The notes under the pieces were generated by a model that was given only the letters and a program-made list of their open reading frames with translations, was not told the origin of the DNA and did no database searches. Shown piece by piece: positions 44,458 to 52,878 of a stretch of 64,000 nucleotides of DNA (positions are counted from its first letter, which is position 1; every line of letters begins with the position of its first letter). The stretch covers positions 40,750 through 104,749 of the forward strand of contig NZ_CAJZAI010000016.1 of assembly GCF_914271435.1 (NCBI RefSeq), in the 5' to 3' direction. Made by a program: the position numbers and the translations under genes. The DNA is from Cupriavidus laharis (GTDB lineage: Bacteria; Pseudomonadota; Gammaproteobacteria; Burkholderiales; Burkholderiaceae).

Positions 44458-45699
44458 CTAATCCTTGCTGAGGATGTGCACGGCCAGCGCCGCTTCCTCG
44501 ACCCCTTGCAGCCCGCCGCCGTTTTCCTGGATGGCATGCCGCGCTCCCCGCACCTGCCGCGCACCCGCCTCGCCACGCAGTTGCGTCACCAGCTCGAATA
44601 GCTGGGCGATGCCGGTAGCGCCGAGCGGGTGCCCCTTCGATTCGAGGCCGCCTGATGGATTGATCGGAATGCGGCCGCCGAGGGTGAAATCCCCGCGCTC
44701 GGCACAGGGTCCGCCCTCGCCCGGCGGCGCGAGGCCGAGGTTTTCCGCCTGGATGATTTCGCCCATCGCGGAAGCGTCGTGCACCTCGGCCACGTGCATG
44801 TCGTCCGGCCCCAGTCCCGCTATCTCGTAGGCACGCTGCGCTGCGAGATACCCGATGCCATCGTGCGGCGCGTCGGGATCGCGGCGGGTGAAGCTGCGGA
44901 TCACGCTGGAGGCGACCCGGATGCAGCGCGTGCGGTCAGTGCCGATGCGGCGCAGGCCTTCCCCGGTGCAGAGGATGACTGCGGCTGCCCCATCCGACAG
45001 CGGCGCGCACATGGGCACCGTGAGCGGGTAGGTCACGGGCGGTGCCGCGAGCACCTCCTCCACCGACAGCGGCTTGCGGAACTGCGAGTACGGGTTGTGC
45101 ACCGAGTGCTGGTGGTTCTTCGCCGAGACGGCGGCAATCTGGCGCTGCGTGGTGCCGTACGTCTTCATGTGGTGACGGCACAGCGCCGCATAGATCGCCA
45201 TGAAACGGCTGTAGGGGCGGTCCGACTCCGAACCGGCGGGCGGTATCACGCCTTCCCCGAGCCTCGACAAGAGCTGGAAGTTCTCGTCCGCGCGGGAGAC
45301 ATCCCAGCCGGCATCGAACAACGCGAAGGCCTTCGCCTTGTCGGCGACGTTCATCTTCTCGGCACCGATCGCCAGTGCAACATCGGCACTGCCCGCTTTC
45401 AGGCTCTGTACCGCCAGATGCACGGCCGAGCTGCCGGAAGCGCACGCATTCTCGACATTGAATACCGGGATGCCTTCGATGCCGATCTTGCTGAACACGA
45501 CCTGGCCAGGGATCGTCAACTGGCCCTGCAGCGGGCCGTTGGTTACCCCGGCGTAGTAGGCGATATCGAGATCCGCGGCATGGCAACCGGCATCATGCAG
45601 GGCACCTTGCAGCGCTTCTCCAGCGAGACTGTGCAGCGCGCGCTCGGGGTGTCGGCCGAATACCGTCATCGCGATACCGGCAATGTAGACGTTGCTCAT
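44458..45699 (-). CDS. Thiolase-family protein (SCP-x / lipid-transfer type)
   Basis: The 413 residues belong to the thiolase superfamily. The nucleophile cysteine lies in 'NVENACASGSSAVHLA', and the catalytic histidine region is 'GHPLGATGIAQLFELV'. The C-terminus has NGGGLQG instead of the C-x-GGG of ordinary biosynthetic thiolases. That is typical of SCP-x-like thiolases used for branched or sterol-type side chains. The gene is 10 bp from the SDR gene upstream. Confidence 0.85.
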   Translation of the reverse strand: MSNVYIAGIAMTVFGRHPERALHSLAGEALQGALHDAGCHAADLDIAYYAGVTNGPLQGQLTIPGQVVFSKIGIEGIPVFNVENACASGSSAVHLAVQSLKAGSADVALAIGAEKMNVADKAKAFALFDAGWDVSRADENFQLLSRLGEGVIPPAGSESDRPYSRFMAIYAALCRHHMKTYGTTQRQIAAVSAKNHQHSVHNPYSQFRKPLSVEEVLAAPPVTYPLTVPMCAPLSDGAAAVILCTGEGLRRIGTDRTRCIRVASSVIRSFTRRDPDAPHDGIGYLAAQRAYEIAGLGPDDMHVAEVHDASAMGEIIQAENLGLAPPGEGGPCAERGDFTLGGRIPINPSGGLESKGHPLGATGIAQLFELVTQLRGEAGARQVRGARHAIQENGGGLQGVEEAALAVHILSKD

Positions 45700-45708
45700 A
45701 CCGCCTCC

Positions 45709-46506
45709 TTACCCGATCATCCTCAGCAGCCGCGGATAGCGATTCGGCACGAAGCGCGACAGCCAGTACAGCGTGCTCGAAAACTTGCCTGTGATGATGC
45801 GGCGCTTGCCCCGTTCGATGCCGTTGAGGACGTCGCGCGCCACCACTTCCGGCGGGGACTTCAGCAGCTTGTCGGCCAGCGCCGCGAAGCCCTCCTCGGC
45901 CTTGCCGGCGTTCGCCGAGCGTCGCCCGGACTTCTCGATATTGGTGCGGATGCCGCCCGGGTGCACGCAAACGGCGTTCACGCCGGTACCTTCCAGTTCC
46001 GACCACAGGCATTCTGTCAGTCCGCGCACACCGAACTTGGAGATGTTGTAGGCGCCCTGCGCCGGATAGCCCACCAACCCGAACACGCTCGAGATGTTGA
46101 CGATCCAGCCATGCTTCTGTGAGAGCATCGTGGGCAGGAACGCCTTGGTGCCGTAGATCACTCCCCAAAGATTGACGTCGAGCAGCCATTCCATCTCGTC
46201 GAGCGTGAGGTGCTCAATGGTGCCGACCAGCGTCGCACCGGCGTTGTTGATGACCAGATGCGCAGCGCCGAAATCGCGCTTGACGTCCTCGGCGTGGGCC
46301 AGGAACGCATGGCGGTCGGATACGTCGAGCCGGTAGGTACGTACCTGCGCGTCGCCGCAAAGACGGCGGGTTTCTTCGAGGCCCTGCTCGCCGATATCGG
46401 ACAGGGCAAGGCGTGCGCCGCGGCGCGCCAGTTCCAGGGCAAAGGCCCGGCCGATGCCGGAGCCGGCGCCCGTGACGACGGCGACTTTTCCTTTCAGGAT
46501 ACTCAT
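45709..46506 (-). CDS. Short-chain dehydrogenase/reductase
   Basis: A 265-residue SDR from the ATG at 46506 (MSILKGKVAVVTGAGSGIGRAF). The NAD(P) motif is TGAGSGIG, the active site is Ser in 'VNISSVFGL', and YNISK is the YxxxK motif. In this context it probably oxidises a 3-hydroxyacyl-CoA or a related alcohol. The 41-bp gap to the ligase gene upstream suggests one transcript. Confidence 0.92.
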   Translation of the reverse strand: MSILKGKVAVVTGAGSGIGRAFALELARRGARLALSDIGEQGLEETRRLCGDAQVRTYRLDVSDRHAFLAHAEDVKRDFGAAHLVINNAGATLVGTIEHLTLDEMEWLLDVNLWGVIYGTKAFLPTMLSQKHGWIVNISSVFGLVGYPAQGAYNISKFGVRGLTECLWSELEGTGVNAVCVHPGGIRTNIEKSGRRSANAGKAEEGFAALADKLLKSPPEVVARDVLNGIERGKRRIITGKFSSTLYWLSRFVPNRYPRLLRMIG

Positions 46507-46547
46507 GGTGTTCTCGTGCTCTCGTGCTATGCCGGTGCTTCGGCGAC

Positions 46548-48104
46548 TCAGATCTTGCGTTGGGCGCCGGTCCAGTACTGGTCGCGCAGGTCTTTTTTCA
46601 GCACCTTGCCCACCGTACTGCGCGGCAGCGCGGCCACGAACTCGATCGACTTCGGCGCCTTCACGCTGCCCAGCTTCTCCTTGCAGAGTGCGATCAACTC
46701 GTCGGCGGAAACGCTCTTGCCAGCGTTCAGTTCCACGACCGCCTTGACAGCCTCGCCCCACTTCTCGTCCGGGACGCCGATCACCGCGCACTCCTGCACG
46801 GCCGGATGGCTCCAGATCACCTGCTCGACTTCACTCGGATAGACGTTGAAGCCGCCGGAAATGATCATGTCCTTCTTGCGATCCGTGATGTGCAGGTAGC
46901 CTTCAGCATCGATGTGGCCGATGTCGCCGGTATGCAGCCACCCATCGACGATCGTCTCGGCGGTCTTCTCCGGCGCCTTGTAGTAACCCTTCATGACGAG
47001 GTCGCCGCGCACGCAGATCTCGCCGCTCTCGCCCGGTGGCAGGATGCGGTTGGCGTCATCCATGATCTCTACCCGGATCAGGGGATTCGGCCGGCCGACG
47101 GACGAAAGGCGCGAGTCGGCGGCCAGCGCGCCATGCGAGAAATGCTCCGACGGCGGCAGGTTGGCGATTGCCGCTGGCGCCTCGGTCTGGCCGTAGCCGC
47201 CCGCCATGACCGGACCGAAGACCTCGATGGCGCGCTTGAGCTTTTCCACCGACATCGGCGCGGCGCCGTACAGGAAGTACTTCAGCGAGGAGAAGTCCTG
47301 TTTCTCGATGCCGGGAATCTCCAGCAGGCGATAGATGACGGTCGGTGGCAGGAAGAACTCGGTCACGCGGTGCGTGGCGATCGCGCCCAGGATCAGACCC
47401 GGATCGGGCCGGGTCACGACCACGACGGTGCCGCCGCGGGCGGTCGTTGGCAGGGAAAGCAGGCCGGCAGTGTGCGTCATGGGCGCCGCCGCCAGGTTGA
47501 CCGGCGTCTCGCCAGCGCCATAGGAACAGGCCAGCATGAAATGCCCGATGAAGGTCTGCAGGCTGCGATGCGTGTTCATCACGCCCTTGGGCTTGCCGGT
47601 CGTACCGCCGGTGGGCGACAGTGCCACCACGTCGTCGGGGTCTGCTCGGACCTGCGGCGCCGTAGCCGGCTGACCGGATACCCATGCGGCCAGCGACTGC
47701 GTGCCCTCGTGCTCCCCGTCGATGCAGAGCCAGAGTCGGACGCGGGGCAGCCGGGGACGCAGGCTGTCGATCACCGCCGAAAATGCCTGCTGGAAAAAGA
47801 CGATGTCGCAGTCGAAGGCATCGAGGATGTGCAGGTTTTCCTCGGCGGCGTTACGCGCGTTGACCGGAATCCAGGTCATGTTCGCGCGCCACAGTCCGAG
47901 GGTACAGGTCCACGCGGACACGTCGTTGCCCGCCCAGATGGCACCCTTGGTCTCCTTGGGAAGACCGGCAGCGATCAGGGCGTTGGCGATGCGGCACGAC
48001 AGTTCGCCCACCTCCCGGAATGAATAGCTGCGCCCATCCTGGATGTACGCGGGACCGCCGGGGCTGATTCGCCAGCCGCGATCGAAGAAGTCGATGATAG
48101 CCAT
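46548..48104 (-). CDS. AMP-dependent acyl-CoA synthetase
   Basis: A 518-residue ANL-superfamily ligase that activates a carboxylic acid to acyl-AMP and then acyl-CoA. It has the P-loop 'SPTGGTTGKPKG', the A5 motif 'GGYGQTEAP', the A8 hinge 'RKKDMIISGGFNVYP' and the catalytic lysine near 'STVGKVLKKDL'. It likely starts the pathway encoded by the downstream genes. The substrate cannot be read from sequence alone. Confidence 0.93.
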   Translation of the reverse strand: MAIIDFFDRGWRISPGGPAYIQDGRSYSFREVGELSCRIANALIAAGLPKETKGAIWAGNDVSAWTCTLGLWRANMTWIPVNARNAAEENLHILDAFDCDIVFFQQAFSAVIDSLRPRLPRVRLWLCIDGEHEGTQSLAAWVSGQPATAPQVRADPDDVVALSPTGGTTGKPKGVMNTHRSLQTFIGHFMLACSYGAGETPVNLAAAPMTHTAGLLSLPTTARGGTVVVVTRPDPGLILGAIATHRVTEFFLPPTVIYRLLEIPGIEKQDFSSLKYFLYGAAPMSVEKLKRAIEVFGPVMAGGYGQTEAPAAIANLPPSEHFSHGALAADSRLSSVGRPNPLIRVEIMDDANRILPPGESGEICVRGDLVMKGYYKAPEKTAETIVDGWLHTGDIGHIDAEGYLHITDRKKDMIISGGFNVYPSEVEQVIWSHPAVQECAVIGVPDEKWGEAVKAVVELNAGKSVSADELIALCKEKLGSVKAPKSIEFVAALPRSTVGKVLKKDLRDQYWTGAQRKI

Positions 48105-48242
48105 AAGGATCTACATGCGAGACGGGTGCCCGGCAGGCAAAACGGACCCATCAGCCCGCGTGCCATGAGAGGCTCGGCGGGCCGGCAAGTCACCGGGTAG
48201 CCCTGTTGATTCGGAAAGCGCTTGTCCGCCTGAAGCAGGCAC

Positions 48243-49373
48243 TCAAAGGCGCGTCACGTGCGAGCCGGCCAGTCCGCGCTGCTCCAGGAAGCCGAGCAGG
48301 TAGCGATGGCCGAACGCCTGGCAGCCCGAAGCAAAGCCCGTCTTGCGCACGTCGCCCTCGATCAGCTTGATCGCCGCGGCAACCTGCAGGGCGCCGGTAG
48401 TGATGTAGGGCGTGATGGACGTGACAGTCGCGCGCACGCTGGCAAGCTGGCCGCGGCCAATGGCGATGTCCACCGATCGGTTCATGGTGGTGCGCTCGCG
48501 CGGCGGCATCGAAGGCGTGGTCGACGCAACGATGTCGGAAATGACGGCGTCCTGCTGCGCTTTCGGCAGGTGGCGGATCTCGTTTTCCCACTTATTGGCC
48601 ACCGCATGGACGCTGCGCATGGCGGGGTTGTCGTAGAAGCCGACCACGGAGCGGCAGTAGCGCACGCGTGCGTCGTGCTGGTAGATCACCGGCAGGGAAG
48701 TCCCGCCCCATGGCAGCACGAAGACCGGCAGCAGGAACTCGGGCACCGTGATCTCGTGGGCCGCGGTGGTCGGCCACTCGACCATCTGGTTATCCCAGAG
48801 GTGGTACTGCTTGCTACGGAACAACTCGAAGATCGAGGCGGTCGAGCCTACCGTCACGCCGGAGCCTTGCATCGGGCCGCGCGACAGGCTGGCCGTCTCG
48901 ATGGCATCGACGCCCGGTGTTTCCAGTGCCAGTTCGGCCGCGATCTCGCTGTTCGTGTACATGTAGGAAAGCGAGGGGCACAGCAGCAGGCCCGCCTCGG
49001 CATAGGCCTTGCCGAAGCTGTCGCGCGCCTCGAGCACATAGGCCTGCTCGCCGGTCGTGTCCAGGTGATGGCAGCCAGCCTTCAGAGCAGCTTCCACGGC
49101 GGTGAGACCAAATTTCACGAACGGGCCGACGGTGTTGCAGACGACCCTGGCGCCCTTGAACGCGGCGACAAGGCTCTCCACATCGTGCTCGCATTCGATG
49201 ATCTCGTACTGCGCCGACTCCAGGCGCACCACGCGCTGCGTCATCATCTCCTGCGTGCGGCGCGCATTGCGCGACACCGCGGTAAAGGGAATGTTCTGGT
49301 CGATCAGCCAGTCCATCGTGAGCATGCCGGTATAGCCGCTGGCACCGTAGACGACGACGGGGTACTTTGCCAT
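48243..49373 (-). CDS. Saccharopine-dehydrogenase-like NAD(P)-binding reductase
   Basis: The 376 residues start with the Rossmann motif VVYGASGYTGML and match the saccharopine dehydrogenase NADP-binding family (trans-acting enoyl reductase-like). The rest of the protein has no lysine-pathway residue set, so lysine metabolism is unlikely. It is the first gene of the island after the divergent AraC gene and may act on an enoyl or keto intermediate. Function is uncertain. Confidence 0.8.
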   Translation of the reverse strand: MAKYPVVVYGASGYTGMLTMDWLIDQNIPFTAVSRNARRTQEMMTQRVVRLESAQYEIIECEHDVESLVAAFKGARVVCNTVGPFVKFGLTAVEAALKAGCHHLDTTGEQAYVLEARDSFGKAYAEAGLLLCPSLSYMYTNSEIAAELALETPGVDAIETASLSRGPMQGSGVTVGSTASIFELFRSKQYHLWDNQMVEWPTTAAHEITVPEFLLPVFVLPWGGTSLPVIYQHDARVRYCRSVVGFYDNPAMRSVHAVANKWENEIRHLPKAQQDAVISDIVASTTPSMPPRERTTMNRSVDIAIGRGQLASVRATVTSITPYITTGALQVAAAIKLIEGDVRKTGFASGCQAFGHRYLLGFLEQRGLAGSHVTRL

Positions 49374-49456
49374 TTCTTGTCTCCTGGATGTAGTCGAAGG
49401 ATCGAAGAAGTCCGATCTCTTGGGACTTGATTCTAGGAGTCGCCATCACGGTACAC

Positions 49457-49486
49457 TTTGTGATTACACGCCAACTATTTGTGATT
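49457..49486. promoter_or_regulatory. Paired direct repeat, likely AraC-family operator
   Basis: TTTGTGATT occurs at 49457-49465 and again at 49478-49486, exactly 21 bp apart (two helical turns). It lies between the divergent AraC gene and the reductase gene. Tandem half-sites in this spacing are typical of AraC/XylS regulators. Confidence 0.6.
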
Positions 49487-49530
49487 TAATGACAGCCATG
49501 GTGCAATAAAAGAAGTGGAGATACAGGCAT

Positions 49531-50529
49531 ATGACGCCCTACATGCGCGCGTGGGTACTGCAAGGACTGGCGCCCCTGATCGAGGAGATGGGCGGCGATG
49601 TGGACCACTATGCAAAGCGCTTCCGCCTGCCGCTGAAAGCGACCGACCAGAGCGACCAGATCGTTCCGGCAGCGTCGCTGGTCCGGCTGATGGAAGCCTG
49701 CGCGGAAGACCTGGCCTGTCCGGACTTCGGCATCCGTACGGGCTCCAGGCTCGGCCGCGCACCGCTGGGGCCGGTCATGCTGGCACTGATGCAATGCGCC
49801 AACGTCGCCGAGGCGATTGAAGCCGCCGCACGCTTCCTGACCATGCTGAACCCCGCGCTGGGGCTTCACTACGAGCGCCTTCCCACCGGTCCCCGCTTGA
49901 CCTACCAGCTCAAGCTTCCCCGGATCGGGCTGGCGCGCCAGTTCGAGGAATGGTGCATCGCCATCAACATCAAGATTCTGCAGATACTCGCCGGGCCGCA
50001 GGCACGCCCGCGGTTCGTCTTCTTCTCACATCCGGCGCTGTTGCCGGATGCGTATTACACCGATGCCTTCGGCTGCCCCGCGCGATTCTCGCAGGCAGGA
50101 TTCGGCGCGGACTACCTCGCGAGCGACGGCGCGCGCCCGATGAGCGGTAACAATCCGGAATTGAAGGCGCTCGTCACTGACTATCTCGAACGGATTGCAG
50201 ACGCCTCGGGACTCGATCTTGAGCATCAGCTGGACGCCCTGATCCGGCAGCTGCTTCCTACCGGTCGCTGCACCCTGAACATGATCGCAGGTCATTACTA
50301 TGTCAGCGTGCGGACCATGCAGCGCCGGCTGGATGAGAAGGGACTGGTCTTCGAGAAGCTTGTCGACGACATCCGGCGCGAACGCGCCGCGTCATACCTG
50401 GATGATCCCGCGCTGAGGATGTCCCAGGTGGCCGGGCTGCTCGGCTATGTCGAGCAGAGTTCCTTTTCCCATGCGTTCAAGCGATGGTATGGGATGTCGC
50501 CGAGTGCCTGGAGGCAGAGGGCGCGGTAG
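49531..50529 (+). CDS. AraC-family transcriptional regulator
   Basis: The 332-residue protein has an N-terminal 'arabinose-binding-like' domain of the ArgR/CdhR or OruR kind. Its C-terminal AraC DNA-binding domain has two HTH motifs ('YYVSVRTMQRRLDEKG' and 'MSQVAGLLGYVEQSSFSHAFKRW'). It is divergent from the acyl-CoA island and very probably controls it; the inducer is unknown. Confidence 0.93.
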   Translation: MTPYMRAWVLQGLAPLIEEMGGDVDHYAKRFRLPLKATDQSDQIVPAASLVRLMEACAEDLACPDFGIRTGSRLGRAPLGPVMLALMQCANVAEAIEAAARFLTMLNPALGLHYERLPTGPRLTYQLKLPRIGLARQFEEWCIAINIKILQILAGPQARPRFVFFSHPALLPDAYYTDAFGCPARFSQAGFGADYLASDGARPMSGNNPELKALVTDYLERIADASGLDLEHQLDALIRQLLPTGRCTLNMIAGHYYVSVRTMQRRLDEKGLVFEKLVDDIRRERAASYLDDPALRMSQVAGLLGYVEQSSFSHAFKRWYGMSPSAWRQRAR

Positions 50530-50559
50530 TGGCAATCGCGAAGACCAGGCTGACGTACA

Positions 50560-51364
50560 TGCCCGCCCCCAGGGTCATACGGTCATACGGACATCCGGAT
50601 CTGAAGGATGAACGGTCATGCCAAAGATCCCATTCCCGGGCAGCCAAACCAACTCCCGCCATCCGCGCGGTGGCGACTCTTCTCAGCTTGGCGATCAGCA
50701 ACGTCTGCAGGGCCCTGAAGTGGAGGACGCCGCCCGCCACCAGCGTGCGCATGGCTTGCATATGGCTGACGGTCCAGCGCAGCGTGGCGCCCAGCCAGCC
50801 ATCGTCGCGCGGGTTAGCCTGGCCGGAGTCGCGCAGCACCACCTGCATTTCGCGGCTCAGGTCTTCGGCAGCCAGCTCCCGGCCAAGCTGGTGCAGCGGA
50901 TGCGCGGGATGGGCCGCAGCGACGAACGGAATGTCCAGCAGGCACTCGCCGAAGTGTCCGGTCGGTATGCGTGTGCCAACCGCCAGGTCAGCCTGCCGCT
51001 GCAGCAAGGCCTGATCGGCGCCGGACAGCACCACTTCGGTGAGGTGCACGCGCGTCTGGGGCGCAAGGCCCGCGAATGCCTTCAGCGCCGACAGCAGCAG
51101 ATCGGCAGGCAGCGCAGCGTCCACTGCAAGCCGTACCTCGGCTTCCCAGCCCCGTTGCAGGTTGTCGGCAAGTTGTTCGAGGCGGTAAGCATCGCCCAGC
51201 AGCTCATTGGCGCGCGCCAGCAGCGCCGCGCCGTTCTCGGTCAGCCGCGCCCTGCGGCCTTCCATTGAGAAGAGCTCCACGCCAAGTTGCTCCTGCAGCC
51301 GGGCTAATGCCGTTTCTAGAAAGACCGGGCGCAATGGAACTGCGACAAGGATAAGCAGCCGCAA
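50560..51364 (-). pseudogene. LysR-family regulator remnant, truncated at both ends
   Basis: The frame at 50477-51364 encodes the second half of a LysR HTH ('ALARLQEQLGVELFSMEGRRARLTENG') and most of the substrate-binding domain. The first helices of the HTH are missing; a start inside the frame would be TTG, with sequence 'LRLLILVAVPL' that does not resemble a LysR start. After 'MRTLVAGGV' homology stops and the frame continues as unrelated arginine-rich sequence into the araC end. It is non-functional in this form. The left border of true homology is near 50730; I set 50560 as an outer limit. Confidence 0.75.
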
Positions 51365-51377
51365 ACGCCGAATCTCT

Positions 51378-52250
51378 TTACCGCGACAGCATCTGCACTA
51401 CGTCGGCAACGATCGTAAAGCGAATCACCCGCAAACAGGCCAGCTCGCCAACCAGCCCGCCACGCAGCGCGGGATCGTGCGCTGCCATAGCCATGTTTTC
51501 CTGTTCCGCCTGCGCATAGAGTCCTTCGGCAGCAGGCCCAATGCCCTTCAGCATGACATCAAGGCGCCGCTCCGCAGTCGCCGCCGCCAGTCCCATCATG
51601 CGCCCCGCCTCGAGCACAAGCGCACGAGAAAAATCGCCATAGAACTCCACGCCCAACACCGGCCACGCGAACCTGTGCCCGTCAGGCCAGCCGGTCTTGT
51701 CATACGTGCGCGTATCGTACGCAGCCTCACTCAGCAGGTCATAAAACGGCGCCAGCGCAATCCCTTCATCAGAAACCAGGAAGCTCAGGTTCTTCAGGTG
51801 CGCATCGGAATTGCCGGTCAGGATATTGAACACCAGCCAGTCGAACAGCCGCGCCCGCGCCAGCGCCGGCATACGGCATAGTCCGGCCAGCTCCGCGAGC
51901 CTTTCCACGCTGCCCTGGTCGTACTTGAACGCGCGAGAGAGGTTCAGCAACTGGCACGCGTCGATGGCATGCAGCCGCTGCCAGCCCTGCTGAAGACGGT
52001 GCCGGTCGAAGCGATCGACGAGGTAGACGGGGGACGGCACGTAGCGCCGGTGCACCGCCGGCACGTCCAGCTTCAGCCGGGCGGCCAGCGACATCACGAA
52101 CCACTCGTTCACGACCGAATGCGGATAGAACGTGTTTTCCTGGTGCGCCGGCTTGAGGATGTGCGTCGACGGAGCATCCGCACCGGGTTCATACAGTTGC
52201 CCGTCCTGCAGCACCACGGTCAGCTTGTGCTGGGCGCCCGCCAGCGACAT
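51378..52250 (-). CDS. hipA: HipA-family kinase core, N-terminal subdomain lost
   Basis: HipA-type Ser/Thr kinases arrest growth by phosphorylating aminoacyl-tRNA synthetase. This 290-residue frame starts MSLAGAQHKL and keeps the kinase parts: the ATP lysine Lys33 in ILKP, catalytic Asp149 in NSDAHLKN and metal Asp171 in FYDLL. The first about 110 residues of a normal HipA (N-subdomain 1) are absent. Upstream the authentic start survives at 52315 but enters another frame. The result resembles HipT kinases of HipBST systems. Whether ATG 52250 is used is unknown. Confidence 0.75.
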   Translation of the reverse strand: MSLAGAQHKLTVVLQDGQLYEPGADAPSTHILKPAHQENTFYPHSVVNEWFVMSLAARLKLDVPAVHRRYVPSPVYLVDRFDRHRLQQGWQRLHAIDACQLLNLSRAFKYDQGSVERLAELAGLCRMPALARARLFDWLVFNILTGNSDAHLKNLSFLVSDEGIALAPFYDLLSEAAYDTRTYDKTGWPDGHRFAWPVLGVEFYGDFSRALVLEAGRMMGLAAATAERRLDVMLKGIGPAAEGLYAQAEQENMAMAAHDPALRGGLVGELACLRVIRFTIVADVVQMLSR

Positions 52251-52315
52251 GCGCTTGAGCGCAGCGTGCCCACCGGTGCGCCGTTGATGCTCGCCACCAG
52301 TACACGATCAGCCAT
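52251..52315 (-). pseudogene. Remnant of the hipA start
   Basis: ATG at 52315 opens MADRVLVASINGAPVGTLR, the normal beginning of a HipA protein. After about 19 codons the sequence joins, out of frame, the codons that normally precede SLAGAQHK. The combined frame stops after 31 codons. The missing stretch is about 300 bp or more. The start overlaps the hipB stop by eight bases. Confidence 0.7.
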
Positions 52316-52646
52316 GCCCGTCCTTCGCCGCCTTGTCGGGTGCCGTTCCAACCGAAGCCTGGCGCCGCAGGCTGCGGGCCTGGCGCTGCCGGAGCTTGTC
52401 GCGCTCGGTGGAAACCAGCGGGACGGCGGCCTCAGGCACGTCCGCCACGATGCGGATGCCGAGGCCGCTCAGCACCTGGAATAGCTTGCCCCACTGGATT
52501 CCCTCAGCGCCATTCTCGACACGGACCATGAAGTTTTCGCTGACGCCGATCGCACCGGCGGCGTCGTCCTGGCGCATGCCGTGTGCCTTGCGCGCGGCAC
52601 GCACGAGGGCGCCAATATCGGCGGCATCACTAAGCGGAATCTGCAC
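52308..52646 (-). CDS. hipB: HipB-type antitoxin, Xre-family regulator
   Basis: The GTG at 52646 follows AAGGAG with six bases of spacing and gives 112 residues; the longer frame upstream has no homology. It has a helix-turn-helix Xre domain ('MRQDDAAGAIGVSENFMVRVENGAEG') and a basic tail rich in Arg and Lys. HipB represses its own operon and neutralises HipA. It is intact, with well-formed operators upstream. Confidence 0.88.
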   Translation of the reverse strand: MQIPLSDAADIGALVRAARKAHGMRQDDAAGAIGVSENFMVRVENGAEGIQWGKLFQVLSGLGIRIVADVPEAAVPLVSTERDKLRQRQARSLRRQASVGTAPDKAAKDGHG

Positions 52647-52647
52647 G

Positions 52648-52673
52648 AAAATCTCCTTGATTGCGAAGATTTT
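52648..52673. promoter_or_regulatory. HipB operator O1
   Basis: AAAATCT (52648-52654) and AGATTTT (52667-52673) are inverted around a 12-bp centre. The site covers the hipB ribosome binding site and overlaps the -10 box. Confidence 0.75.
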
Positions 52674-52697
52674 AGGCGACCACTGCCGGAGAATCAA
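52669..52697 (-). promoter_or_regulatory. hipB promoter
   Basis: On the minus strand TTGATT (52692-52697) and TAAAAT (52669-52674) are 17 bp apart, a near-consensus sigma-70 promoter. It is bracketed by operators O1 and O2. Confidence 0.75.
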
Positions 52698-52724
52698 AAA
52701 ATCTCCCTGATTACAAAGATTTTT
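52697..52724. promoter_or_regulatory. HipB operator O2
   Basis: AAAAATCT (52697-52704) and AGATTTTT (52717-52724) are inverted around a 12-bp centre that resembles the centre of O1. The centres of O1 and O2 are 50 bp apart, close to five helical turns. Confidence 0.75.
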
Positions 52725-52878
52725 CCGATGATGCATGGAGCCAAACACAGCCTTAGCCATTCCCGAATTCCCCTCCTCGCGCGCGCGATTTAAGGTTTCC
52801 GACACAAGTGCCCCGCACTCCACGCGCGGAGGCACCCCCCCGGCGCAGGCCGGCACAAGAACACCGAAGGAGACAGCG

